Assembly (NCBI GenBank): GCA_902168255.1
Contig: CABHON010000023.1
Coordinates: 1 to 64,000 of the forward strand
DNA from: an uncultured Legionella sp.
GTDB lineage: Bacteria > Pseudomonadota > Gammaproteobacteria > Legionellales > Legionellaceae
Length of the DNA stretch: 64,000 bases
Direction of reading: 5' to 3'
Notes under the pieces: generated by a model
Databases searched by the model: none
What the model was told of the DNA's origin: nothing
Seen by the model: the letters and a program-made list of their open reading frames with translations, nothing else
In this document: piece by piece, positions 26,792 through 34,656 of the stretch
Position numbering within the stretch: position 1 is the first letter of the stretch
Layout of the letters: the number at the start of each line of letters is the position of its first letter
Program-made: the position numbers and the translations under genes

Positions 26792-28504
26792 TTACCCTTT
26801 CTTTTTATAAGGTAAATAAGCCGGTGTCCACATTGTATCACGAACACGTTGCTCTAGTTCCGCATCAGAACATTTGACACCCGCTAAGCCAGCTTTTACT
26901 GCCTCTTTCGCTACAGCTAAACCAACATGAAAAGAAACTTCACGGATTTCTGTTAGTGGTGGCAATAAATTCGCTTTAGGATCTTTCTTAGCAGGCGAAC
27001 AGTCTGCCAATGCCCTTGCGGCTAACATAAACATTGTATCAGTTACTCGCGTGGCTTTAGAAGCAATAAGACCTAATCCCATACCAGGGAAAATATAAGA
27101 ATTATTGGTTTGATCGACACGCATTGAAACACCATTTTTCATGATATTAGGAAAAGGGCTTCCTGTACCAATAATCGCTCGGCCATTTGTCCATTTCATT
27201 AGGTCTTCCGGTGTGGCTTCACTATGATTCGTTGGATTCGATAAAGGTAAAATAACAGGCGCTTTAACATGAGAAGCCATTTCTTTTATTACGGCTTCAG
27301 TGAAAGCCCCTGCTTGCCCAGATACACCAATTAAAATAGAGGGCTTAGCATTTTTAACCACATCGGCCAAGGTAATATTGTTTGGATTAGCGCAATCCCA
27401 GCCAGCTATTGCTGATTTTGACTGCACAAATTTAGTTTGAAAAGGTAATATGCCATCCATTCCTTCAAGCAATAATCCATTGCGATCAATAACATAAAAT
27501 CGAGAACAAGCTTCCTCTTCGGATAATCCTTCACTTACCATCGCTTCCATAATTAAATGGCTAATACCACAACCAGCCGAACCACCACCTAATACAGCAA
27601 CACGTTGTTCATGTAAAGGTTGTCCGGTTACTTGAACAGCGGCTAACAAAGTGCCTGTAGCAATAGCCGCAGTACCTTGAATATCATCATTAAAAGTACA
27701 TAACTGATCGCGGTATTTTTCTAAAATAGGATTAGCATTTTGTTGCGCAAAATCTTCCCATTGTAATAATACATGAGGAAAACGCTTTTTAACGGCAGTA
27801 ACAAATGCTTCAATAAAATCATCATAATCCTTGCCACGCACACGTTCGTGCTTCCAACCAATGTATAAAGGATCATTCATTAAATCTTGGTTGTTTGTGC
27901 CTGTGTCTAATAAAATAGGCAAAGTTTCTTCTGGATGAATGCCTGCGCAAGCGGTATATAAAGAAAGTTTTCCGATCGGAATGCCCATTCCACCCGCGCC
28001 TTGATCACCTAAACCAAGAATACGCTCTCCATCCGATACAACTATGGCTTTCACATAATCAAACGCTGGATTTGCTAAAATTTGATCAATTTTTTCTTTA
28101 TTTGGATAAGCAATAAATACCCCGCGAGGACGGCGATAGGTATGGCTAAAACGCTGACAACCAAGTCCCACAACAGGTGTATACACAATAGGTAACATTT
28201 CTGTCATATAAGTAATTAAAACATTATAAAACAGTACTTCATTAGAATCTTGTAACGCACGCAAGTAAATATACTTCTCTAGGTCTGTATCTTTGGCTTG
28301 GAAAGCTTCATAAGCCCTTTCTCGTTGTTCTTCCAATGTACCTTCATGAAAAGGAATTAAGCCATGTAAACCAAATTCATCACGCTCAGAAGCACTGAAC
28401 GCCATATCCTTATTTAAGAGTGGATGACCTACTAACGCATAATCAGTTAAAGCGACTTCGATATACGCTTTTCCTTGACTATCAACCTTTTTAGAATAAT
28501 ACAT
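26792..28504 (-). CDS. maeA: NAD-dependent malic enzyme (oxaloacetate-decarboxylating)
   Basis: The 570-residue protein converts malate to pyruvate and CO2 with NAD(P). It is of the long E. coli MaeA type. Motifs are MLPIVYTPVVGLGCQ, RRPRGVFIAYPNKE, VVSDGERILGLGDQGAGGMG (in adjacent parts), the metal-binding FNDDIQGTAAI and the Rossmann VAVLGGGSAGCGI. It appears complete. NAD preference is inferred from family. It is transcribed alone, convergent with mpg; a 339-bp gap separates it from the divergent gene at 28844. It would help an amino-acid-feeding bacterium make pyruvate from TCA intermediates. Confidence 0.95.
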   Translation of the reverse strand: MYYSKKVDSQGKAYIEVALTDYALVGHPLLNKDMAFSASERDEFGLHGLIPFHEGTLEEQRERAYEAFQAKDTDLEKYIYLRALQDSNEVLFYNVLITYMTEMLPIVYTPVVGLGCQRFSHTYRRPRGVFIAYPNKEKIDQILANPAFDYVKAIVVSDGERILGLGDQGAGGMGIPIGKLSLYTACAGIHPEETLPILLDTGTNNQDLMNDPLYIGWKHERVRGKDYDDFIEAFVTAVKKRFPHVLLQWEDFAQQNANPILEKYRDQLCTFNDDIQGTAAIATGTLLAAVQVTGQPLHEQRVAVLGGGSAGCGISHLIMEAMVSEGLSEEEACSRFYVIDRNGLLLEGMDGILPFQTKFVQSKSAIAGWDCANPNNITLADVVKNAKPSILIGVSGQAGAFTEAVIKEMASHVKAPVILPLSNPTNHSEATPEDLMKWTNGRAIIGTGSPFPNIMKNGVSMRVDQTNNSYIFPGMGLGLIASKATRVTDTMFMLAARALADCSPAKKDPKANLLPPLTEIREVSFHVGLAVAKEAVKAGLAGVKCSDAELEQRVRDTMWTPAYLPYKKKG

Positions 28505-28843
28505 GTTTCTTCTCCAAGATTAAAATAATAAATTATCTTAACATTAAATAACCTAGCAATATAGCAAAAAAAGTAATTTTTTCAGAAAAACTTGAGTGGC
28601 GTGAAAAAAACTGACAGAATGCGCTCCTCTATATTTTAGTTTAAGGTGATTTATGCAATTTCTTTATAATATTTTATGCATGAAAAAATATTTATTCCAA
28701 CTATTTCGCCCTATCTCACCTTTCCTTAAGATTTCTGTCTTATAATCTATCTTAGTATTTAAAAACTAAGAGCATTGTATGTCTAATCAGACGAACAATT
28801 TATTGTATTCTTTAGTGCCTACCTATAGGTTAAAGAGGGTTCA
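28505..28843. other. Divergent intergenic region with possible promoter and leader peptide
   Basis: These 339 A/T-rich bases lie between divergent maeA and the 804-residue gene. TATAAT at 28741-28746 is a good -10 box for the plus-strand gene, with only a weak -35 (TTTCCT, about 28721). A 27-codon open frame (28779-28859; ATG in gtatgtctaat) overlaps the first codons of the 804-residue gene in another frame. I cannot show it is translated. Nothing else is recognisable. Confidence 0.45.
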
Positions 28844-31258
28844 ATGTATGACTTTATAAGAAGCATTTATCCTGCTGAAGTTTATCCAGTTAATTATAAG
28901 CTACCCCAACAGGGAGAATATGTTGCTGTTGATTCAGGCAACTCCCCAGCTTCTGGTTCTAGCAGTTTCTCTAGTAAGTTTCTTAATTTTTTAAGAGACC
29001 TTAGATTGTGGCGGCGACGATTTTGGGCGCATTGCAGAGGCTATGAATTAGTTATTGTAAATATTGACCATATTGATGGAAAAGACTTAAATGGCGATAA
29101 TACTAATCCACTTGTTGGCCGGTTTGGTTTAACGGAAATAACGGTTGAAAGACTAATAGAACTTACCAGCAAGAATCCTGAAAAAGCACAATCTATTTTT
29201 TTCCTGGAACGTCCCAGCGAATACGCTTTTCTTCAAATTAATAATTTTGAGTATGCCTCAGATCAAAGTTGCGTAGGAGGACAATATGGACTTATATTTA
29301 CCACAGGTTTTTTGGTTATATTTTTTCCTATAGCCTTAGCTAACCCTATTACGTCCTATGCGCTGGCTACTTTCGAGGCAGCATGGCGAGTAAGCTTCAA
29401 CGTTCCAGAGATCCTAAATGCCAATAATAAAAATTGGAATAAGCTATTCAAAACTAGTGTTAATTCAATTGTTTTAGTCGTTTCTGCGGTTGGGTTAACC
29501 TTGCTTGCTTTAGCTGCTGGTGGAGCCATAACATTAGCAGGTCCCTATCTCTTACCAGCATTACTAGCAATTCCTGTAGCAATTGGCGCCTATCGCGTTT
29601 TGCAACATGGCACAGCAACCCTTTTTAACCTCAGGTTTAGTTGGAAAACCTGGTCTGATCCATTGCAATGGAGACGTTTTCGTCAACAGATGTTAAAGAA
29701 GGCCCTTCAAGCCTCTTCTGCTTTACTTTCTTTTATCACCGCAGGATTAATTATAGGGGCAATTGGTGGATTTGTTATGTTTGCCCCCTTTACCATTCCT
29801 GCTGTTATTATTACTGTTACAGCTGTTACGCTTTCTATTACTTTATTTTCTGCTTTAAGGGAATATCCTCCTTTTAATGATTTTTTTGCCCGATTAGGTT
29901 TATTCTCAAGTGAACGTAGACAAGCTGCCGCTTTAAATCAAGAGTCAATAATAGCCAAACTCAAGCGCATGGTGAATAATACAGAGTCTGAAGTTAACAT
30001 TGATCTAAATCAAGGAAATCTAAAAACTTTTTGGCAAAAAACTAAAGAGTTTTTTGGGTTTAAAATAAAACATCCACAGGTACAAATTAAAATTGCTCCC
30101 AGAGAAAAAATCTATCATCTTGGCGCTTTTAATGAAGAGTTGCAATCTATTGTTGCTGCTTTTAGATCGACTTTTGGCGATAAAGTCCCCCCTCAAATTG
30201 CTCAAGTTACTGCGCTTATACTTTTAGTTAAAAGTGGACAAGGGATTGAAGCTAAAATGAATGATTATAAGGAAAAAGCCGGAGGAGATCCTGATAAATA
30301 TAATAAAAATGTTAAATATCTCTATCTAAAACGTCTACAAACTATTCTTCTTGAATTAGAAACTCCTGAAGAAGGTAGTTTATCTACTCAATTAGCTTCT
30401 AAAAGGAAAGAAATAAATGATGCGTTTAATGAACAAACACGTGCAAACATTCTCTTTAAGCTTGATTCTTCAAAAGAAAATAAAGATGCTTTAGATACAT
30501 GTAGAAAGGCGTTTCAAACAAAAGAAAAAGAACTTAAAAATTTAGAAAAGCAATTTAGTAGTAATCCAAAAGAAGCAATTGAACAATGCTATAATTTACA
30601 AGATTTAGAAAGTTTACTTAGGGCTAACTCAACATTAAAACAACAGGTTAATGACTCAACCCGAAAAATATGTCACTGTGAAAGTTTCGCTCAAGCAGCT
30701 GCTGAAGAGAGAAGGCTTTGGCCAAACCCTCTTTCATTAACTCTTGGAAAAAACGTTAGCCAATGTATTGACGAGATATGTAATGTTATTAAAAATAGCA
30801 ATGGACTATCAGAAGATAAAATTTACGAGAAAATTTACCAGATATTTACGCCAGATTTAGCTGGGAATACTCCAGCTCCCGGATTAAGGCAAATAGACAG
30901 TCAAGAGACGGTGTTGGCCACTGCTAGTGACACGCCTACATTACAAAGAGCAGATACTCCAGTAGTAGTTTATACGCCTGTCCCTCCTGGTTCTCCTGAG
31001 CGAATGATTCCTACCCCTCACTACAATAATGAACCTCCCATCCATCCTCATGCAGTGCATGGGCAAAGACAAGGACAAGCTCTTCCCCTCAAAGAAGTTA
31101 GTCCTTCAATTAGCCATAAATGGTTTAATGGTAATAGTAGTATATTTAGTAAAAATAAAAAAAATAAAATGCAGCCATCCAATGTTCCTACTCCAGAAGC
31201 AACCCCTGAACGTGGGCAAATTATTAGCCCCAGACTCCCAAATCTCTTCGACACCTAA
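28844..31258 (+). CDS. Large membrane protein of unknown function, candidate secreted effector
   Basis: The protein has 804 residues and no family I recognise. The soluble N-terminus (1-140) includes GYELVIVNIDHIDGKDLNGD. Several hydrophobic segments follow in residues about 150-340 (LIFTTGFLVIFFPIALA; IVLVVSAVGLTLLALAAGG; TLAGPYLLPALLAIPVAIGA; LLSFITAGLIIGAIGGFVMF; IPAVIITVTAVTLSITLF). A long charged C-terminal part with coiled-coil character (about 360-620) ends in a Pro/Ser/Thr-rich tail. The ATG has GAGGG 5 bases upstream. There is no N-terminal signal peptide. The layout (internal membrane hairpins, long helical tail, lineage-restricted) fits Dot/Icm-type effectors of Legionellales, but no secretion signal can be proven here. 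Confidence 0.6.
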   Translation: MYDFIRSIYPAEVYPVNYKLPQQGEYVAVDSGNSPASGSSSFSSKFLNFLRDLRLWRRRFWAHCRGYELVIVNIDHIDGKDLNGDNTNPLVGRFGLTEITVERLIELTSKNPEKAQSIFFLERPSEYAFLQINNFEYASDQSCVGGQYGLIFTTGFLVIFFPIALANPITSYALATFEAAWRVSFNVPEILNANNKNWNKLFKTSVNSIVLVVSAVGLTLLALAAGGAITLAGPYLLPALLAIPVAIGAYRVLQHGTATLFNLRFSWKTWSDPLQWRRFRQQMLKKALQASSALLSFITAGLIIGAIGGFVMFAPFTIPAVIITVTAVTLSITLFSALREYPPFNDFFARLGLFSSERRQAAALNQESIIAKLKRMVNNTESEVNIDLNQGNLKTFWQKTKEFFGFKIKHPQVQIKIAPREKIYHLGAFNEELQSIVAAFRSTFGDKVPPQIAQVTALILLVKSGQGIEAKMNDYKEKAGGDPDKYNKNVKYLYLKRLQTILLELETPEEGSLSTQLASKRKEINDAFNEQTRANILFKLDSSKENKDALDTCRKAFQTKEKELKNLEKQFSSNPKEAIEQCYNLQDLESLLRANSTLKQQVNDSTRKICHCESFAQAAAEERRLWPNPLSLTLGKNVSQCIDEICNVIKNSNGLSEDKIYEKIYQIFTPDLAGNTPAPGLRQIDSQETVLATASDTPTLQRADTPVVVYTPVPPGSPERMIPTPHYNNEPPIHPHAVHGQRQGQALPLKEVSPSISHKWFNGNSSIFSKNKKNKMQPSNVPTPEATPERGQIISPRLPNLFDT

Positions 31259-31261
31259 CTA

Positions 31262-32008
31262 TTAAGATAATACGCGACGTATTTCAAATAATCCAATACC
31301 TGTTGCGACCGATACATTTAAACTTTCTATTAAACCGGACATGGGAATTTTAACCAACTCGTCACAATTTTCGCGAGTCAAACGCCGTATGCCATTTTCT
31401 TCTGCACCTAATACTAGTGCAACATTCCCTGAGAATTTAACCTCATATATACTTTTAGTAGCATGGTGATCTAAACCATAAATCCAAACTCCTAAGTCTT
31501 GCAGTTTTTTCATGGTACGAGCCAAATTTGTCACAGAAATAAAAGGAATGACTTCTGCTGCGCCACACGCTACTTTTCTGGCTGCTGGAGTTAAGCTTGC
31601 ACTGTTATCTTTAGGGGCAATAACACAGGTTACATTGGCTGCCGCCGCGCTTCGCAGGCAAGCACCTAAATTATGAGGATCTTGTACTCCATCGAGTATA
31701 AGGATCAAAACTTGTTTCTCAGCAACTAATTCGTCAAGATCATCTTCAGAATATATTCGCAGAGGCACATCTGATTCAGCAGCAACACCTTGATGATCAT
31801 TTCCCCAACGTTGGTTCATATGCTCTTTCGGTACTGTTTCTACTGGTATATGCTCTTTTCTAGCTAAGGAGTAAACTTTTTGATAGCGGGCATCTAATCC
31901 ACGTGAATTGGAAAGATAAATACGTGTTAAAGTGGTTGTCTTATTTTCTAAAGCGGCTAATACCGCATGCCACCCAATAATATCAGTCGTTAATTTTTTT
32001 TCTTTCAT
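31262..32008 (-). CDS. rlmB: 23S rRNA (guanosine-2'-O-)-methyltransferase RlmB
   Basis: This 248-residue SpoU/TrmH-family methyltransferase methylates G2251 of 23S rRNA. Motif 1 is LDGVQDPHNLGACLRSAAA, motif 2 ALVLGAEENGIRRLT, and motif 3 IPMSGLIESLNVSVATGI. An N-terminal substrate-binding domain begins IIGWHAVLAALENKT. I chose ATG 32008, one base after the plsY stop; the frame also opens at a TTG (32026) overlapping plsY. It is convergent with the effector-like gene, whose stop is only 3 bases away, without an evident terminator. Confidence 0.95.
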   Translation of the reverse strand: MKEKKLTTDIIGWHAVLAALENKTTTLTRIYLSNSRGLDARYQKVYSLARKEHIPVETVPKEHMNQRWGNDHQGVAAESDVPLRIYSEDDLDELVAEKQVLILILDGVQDPHNLGACLRSAAAANVTCVIAPKDNSASLTPAARKVACGAAEVIPFISVTNLARTMKKLQDLGVWIYGLDHHATKSIYEVKFSGNVALVLGAEENGIRRLTRENCDELVKIPMSGLIESLNVSVATGIGLFEIRRVLS

Positions 32009-32009
32009 T

Positions 32010-32603
32010 TTAAAATTTTTTCTCAAATTTAGGTTCTTTTCCTCTACATAAACGCGCTATATTATGACGATGCTGGAAAAAGACTAAAAGGCCTATGAGG
32101 AAAATAGGCAACCATGCCAGCGTACCAGGTAATAAAAACTCAGTATAAAGGGGCGCTAAAGCCACTGTCACAAGTGAGGAAAGTGAAGAGTATCGGAATA
32201 ACTTAAATATAATTAACCATGTGATTAAACATAAAGGGCCTAACCATGGAGAAAAAGCCAGATAAACACCCAATGCAGTCGCAACGCCCTTTCCCCCTTT
32301 CCATTGATAAAAAATAGGAAATACATGGCCAATTACAGCTAAAAGTCCTACTAATCCTACTTGGGCTGGTGACAATAAAAGAAATTTTGCTACTAGCACA
32401 GGAATAAACCCTTTTAATAAGTCTCCCAATAATACAATCGCTGCTTTAGATTTCCCCCCAATACGCAACACATTAGTTGCCCCAGGATTCTTTGACCCTG
32501 TGGAACGCGGATCAGGAAGGTTGAAAAGCTTACAAACAATAATGGCACTGGAAACAGAGCCCAATAAGTAAGCTAATACAGACAAAATAAACAAGGTCAC
32601 CAT
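32010..32603 (-). CDS. plsY: Acyl-phosphate:glycerol-3-phosphate acyltransferase PlsY
   Basis: This 197-residue inner-membrane enzyme transfers an acyl chain from acyl phosphate to glycerol 3-phosphate, the first step in phospholipid synthesis. The three PlsY motifs are seen: GSVSSAIIVCKL, GSKNPGATNVLRIGGKSKA, and GHVFPIFYQWKGGKGVATALG (in adjacent parts), plus FQHRHNIARL near the C-terminus. About five membrane segments are visible. It is followed one base later by rlmB, an unusual pairing for gammaproteobacteria, in which ygjD/folB are more common neighbours. The ATG at 32603 fits the family start. Confidence 0.95.
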   Translation of the reverse strand: MVTLFILSVLAYLLGSVSSAIIVCKLFNLPDPRSTGSKNPGATNVLRIGGKSKAAIVLLGDLLKGFIPVLVAKFLLLSPAQVGLVGLLAVIGHVFPIFYQWKGGKGVATALGVYLAFSPWLGPLCLITWLIIFKLFRYSSLSSLVTVALAPLYTEFLLPGTLAWLPIFLIGLLVFFQHRHNIARLCRGKEPKFEKKF

Positions 32604-32631
32604 ATCTTTATTCTTTTTATCGTTAAAATAT

Positions 32632-33948
32632 TCAGGAATTCATTAATGCTTCGATGTCAGACACTTCTTTAGGTACTGACTTTGTCAATACTTCCGGACC
32701 ATTTTCCGCTACTAATACATCATCTTCAATACGAATGCCAATATTCCACCAACGCGGATCCACATTAGGTGTATTTTCTTTAATATACAATCCTGGTTCA
32801 ATCGTTAATACCATTCCTGCCTGCAATGGACGCCAAGCATCATTAAGCTTGTATGCCCCAACGTCATGGACATCCAATCCAATCCAATGACCCGTATTAT
32901 GCATATAGAATGTTTTATAAGTTTCTCTTTCAATACATTCGTCCACGCTTCCTTTTAAAATACCTAAATCGATCAAACCTTCTGTCAAGACGCGTACGAC
33001 TTTCTGATGCATGCTATTGTAAGGCATGCCCACTTGTGTTCCTTCAATTCCTACTTTTTGTGACGCTAACACTAACTCATATATAGCCTTTTGTTCCGGA
33101 GAAAAACGACCATTAATGGGATAAGTTCGAGTAATGTCTGCCGCATAATATTCACTTGAACCGCCGGCATCTACCAGTAATAAATCACCTTTATTTAAAG
33201 GTTGATTGTTTTTGTCATAATGAAGCACACAGGCATTTTTTCCAGCACCAACAATAGGATTATATGCCCATGAGCGGCAACCATTCATTGCTAAATAATG
33301 CAACATCTCAGCTTCAACTTGATATTCATATTGAGCGGTGCGACACGCTTTCATACCGACAATATGCGATTGAGCTGATAATTCACCAATACGGCGCATA
33401 ATATTAATTTCCGCTTCGCTTTTAATTAAGCGCATTTCGAAAACCAATTGATTTAAATTAATTATCTGTTCAGGAACTCCTACCCCAGCTCGAACGCTAC
33501 GACGTAACTGGTTTAACCAACCGCTTACTTGTTGATCAAGTTTGGAGCATACACCAAAACTGTAATAGAGTTTTTCTTTACCTTGCATCAGCTTCGGCAT
33601 CATCTCATCTAATTTTTCAATAGGATAGGCTTCATCTGCACCATATTCACTAATAGCCCCTTCTTGCCCAATACGTTTTCCAATCCAAATTTCCAGTTCA
33701 GGCTTATTGGTTTGATTAAAAAATATAAACTCACCTTCTTTTCGCCCTGGCACAAAAACAATGGCAGCATGTGGTTCATCAAATCCAGTTAAATAGTAAA
33801 AATTAGTGTTTTGATGGTAAGGGTACTCCGTATCCCCACTTCGAATTCGTTCAGGCGTTGCCGTAATAATCGCAATGCTTCCCTCTCCCATTTGTTGCAT
33901 TAAAGTATCGCGACGTTGTTTAAATTCGGCTGATGTAATAGAAGACAT
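32632..33948 (-). CDS. pepP: Xaa-Pro aminopeptidase (PepP)
   Basis: This 438-residue M24 metallopeptidase removes N-terminal residues preceding proline. The dinuclear metal ligands are visible: VDAGGSSEYYAADITRTYP (two Asp), NTGHWIGLDVHDVG (His), TIEPGLY (Glu) and IRIEDDVLV (Glu). An AMP_N domain precedes (SSITSAEFKQRRDTLMQQM). I chose ATG 33948; the frame also opens at TTG 33960. It is likely the first gene of a pepP-plsY-rlmB run (gap to plsY 28 bases). Family B and family A repeats lie directly upstream and may contain or separate its promoter. Confidence 0.95.
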   Translation of the reverse strand: MSSITSAEFKQRRDTLMQQMGEGSIAIITATPERIRSGDTEYPYHQNTNFYYLTGFDEPHAAIVFVPGRKEGEFIFFNQTNKPELEIWIGKRIGQEGAISEYGADEAYPIEKLDEMMPKLMQGKEKLYYSFGVCSKLDQQVSGWLNQLRRSVRAGVGVPEQIINLNQLVFEMRLIKSEAEINIMRRIGELSAQSHIVGMKACRTAQYEYQVEAEMLHYLAMNGCRSWAYNPIVGAGKNACVLHYDKNNQPLNKGDLLLVDAGGSSEYYAADITRTYPINGRFSPEQKAIYELVLASQKVGIEGTQVGMPYNSMHQKVVRVLTEGLIDLGILKGSVDECIERETYKTFYMHNTGHWIGLDVHDVGAYKLNDAWRPLQAGMVLTIEPGLYIKENTPNVDPRWWNIGIRIEDDVLVAENGPEVLTKSVPKEVSDIEALMNS

Positions 33949-33998
33949 GAAGAACCCCAATTAATGTGTTTTGTATTTAATAAAGACATTTTTTAATT

Positions 33999-34122
33999 AC
34001 ACTCTTCGCTAATAAGTTTTTGGTTTTTTTGTGAGCTGCATCGACGTCGGTCATGTACTACTTGTACACTCCCTCGTCTGTTTCGCTCGCGCCTCACCAA
34101 AAAATCATTAGCTGTGAGTATA
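33999..34122. repeat. Family B dispersed palindromic repeat, inverted copy
   Basis: It reads, in the opposite orientation to the copy at 22971, actcttcgctaataagtttt, gtgagctgcatcgacgtcgg, tcatgtactacttgtacact, ccctcgtctgtttcgctcgc and aatcattagctgtgagtata. It lies about 50 bp upstream of pepP and directly abuts a family A element that begins at 34123. Confidence 0.87.
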
Positions 34123-34336
34123 TTCAGTAATGTTCCCGCGGAGAACGTCATTGCGAGGAGTATTTTGCCTTTATCCAAAGCGTAGCGGAGGATAAAAGAC
34201 AAAATGCGACGTGGCAATCCAGTAACGATAATAAAACAAACATCGATGTCTGGATTGCCACGTCGCTTCATTGCTTCGCTAACGCTACGCAATCTCGCTC
34301 CTCGCAATGACGTTCTACGTGGAAAGATATGCTGAA
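34123..34336. repeat. Family A palindromic element
   Basis: Ends are ttcagtaatgttcccgcg on the left and cgtggaaagatatgctgaa on the right. Each half has gaacgtcattgcgaggag, a hairpin, and cgacgtggcaatccag or its inverse. The left hairpin ATTTTGCCTTTATCC pairs with GGATAAAAGACAAAAT imperfectly (34162-34176 with 34190-34205). The right one is ATTGC/GCAAT (34270-34274 with 34289-34293). Loop bases agcgtagcg match the other copies. A 104-codon minus-strand frame across this copy is only repeat sequence. Confidence 0.88.
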
Positions 34337-34394
34337 CAATTACGACATTTTTACATATATAAAAAATAAATTAAAGAATAATGGGTAAAAAGGT

Positions 34395-34573
34395 TTAAAA
34401 AGACATGATTCCTTCAGCCCTAATAAATTCATTAAGCGGAAAAGAAATATCACCAGGATAGATGACTGTCAAAGAATCTAGCTCTGCTTGGCTATGAACA
34501 GCCCAAAAATAGGTACAATAGGGTGGGCTTTAAATGCTTTTACCAGTTGATTTAAGAAAATATCTCGTTGCAT
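34395..34573 (-). pseudogene. Remnant of an AAA (AAA_14)/DUF4143 ATPase, internally deleted
   Basis: The minus strand opens at ATG 34573 with MQRDIFLNQLVKAFKAHPIV, the typical start of AAA_14/DUF4143 proteins just before their Walker A. The P-loop is missing. After a frame change the sequence reads YFWAVHSQAELD, a hallmark of the DUF4143 C-terminal half, followed directly by SLTVIYPGDISFPLNEFI, the usual C-terminus, and a stop at 34395. Roughly the central nine tenths have been deleted. An inverted repeat (34579-34624) sits just upstream of the old start. The product cannot be functional. Confidence 0.82.
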
Positions 34574-34578
34574 AATAA

Positions 34579-34624
34579 AATTTCATGAAAATTATAAGAG
34601 ATACTAATGAATTTTCATGAAATT
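34579..34624. promoter_or_regulatory. 15-bp inverted repeat upstream of the DUF4143 remnant
   Basis: AATTTCATGAAAATT at 34579-34593 is repeated in inverse at 34610-34624 (AATTTTCATGAAATT) with 16 bases between. Each arm is itself nearly palindromic (TTTCATGAAA). Placement 6 bases upstream of the remnant's ATG fits an autoregulatory operator, by inference. Confidence 0.55.
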
Positions 34625-34656
34625 AGCAATATTGATAATCATGTCATGTGGCGTGA

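Noticed and set aside
28779-28859. 27-codon leader peptide before the 804-residue gene, as an annotated gene
   Set aside because: It is open and overlaps the next start, but has no ribosome site or conserved pattern; it is mentioned only as a possibility in the spacer entry.
33993-34307. Minus-strand frame of 104 codons upstream of pepP
   Set aside because: It runs through adjoining family B and family A repeats; no protein signal.
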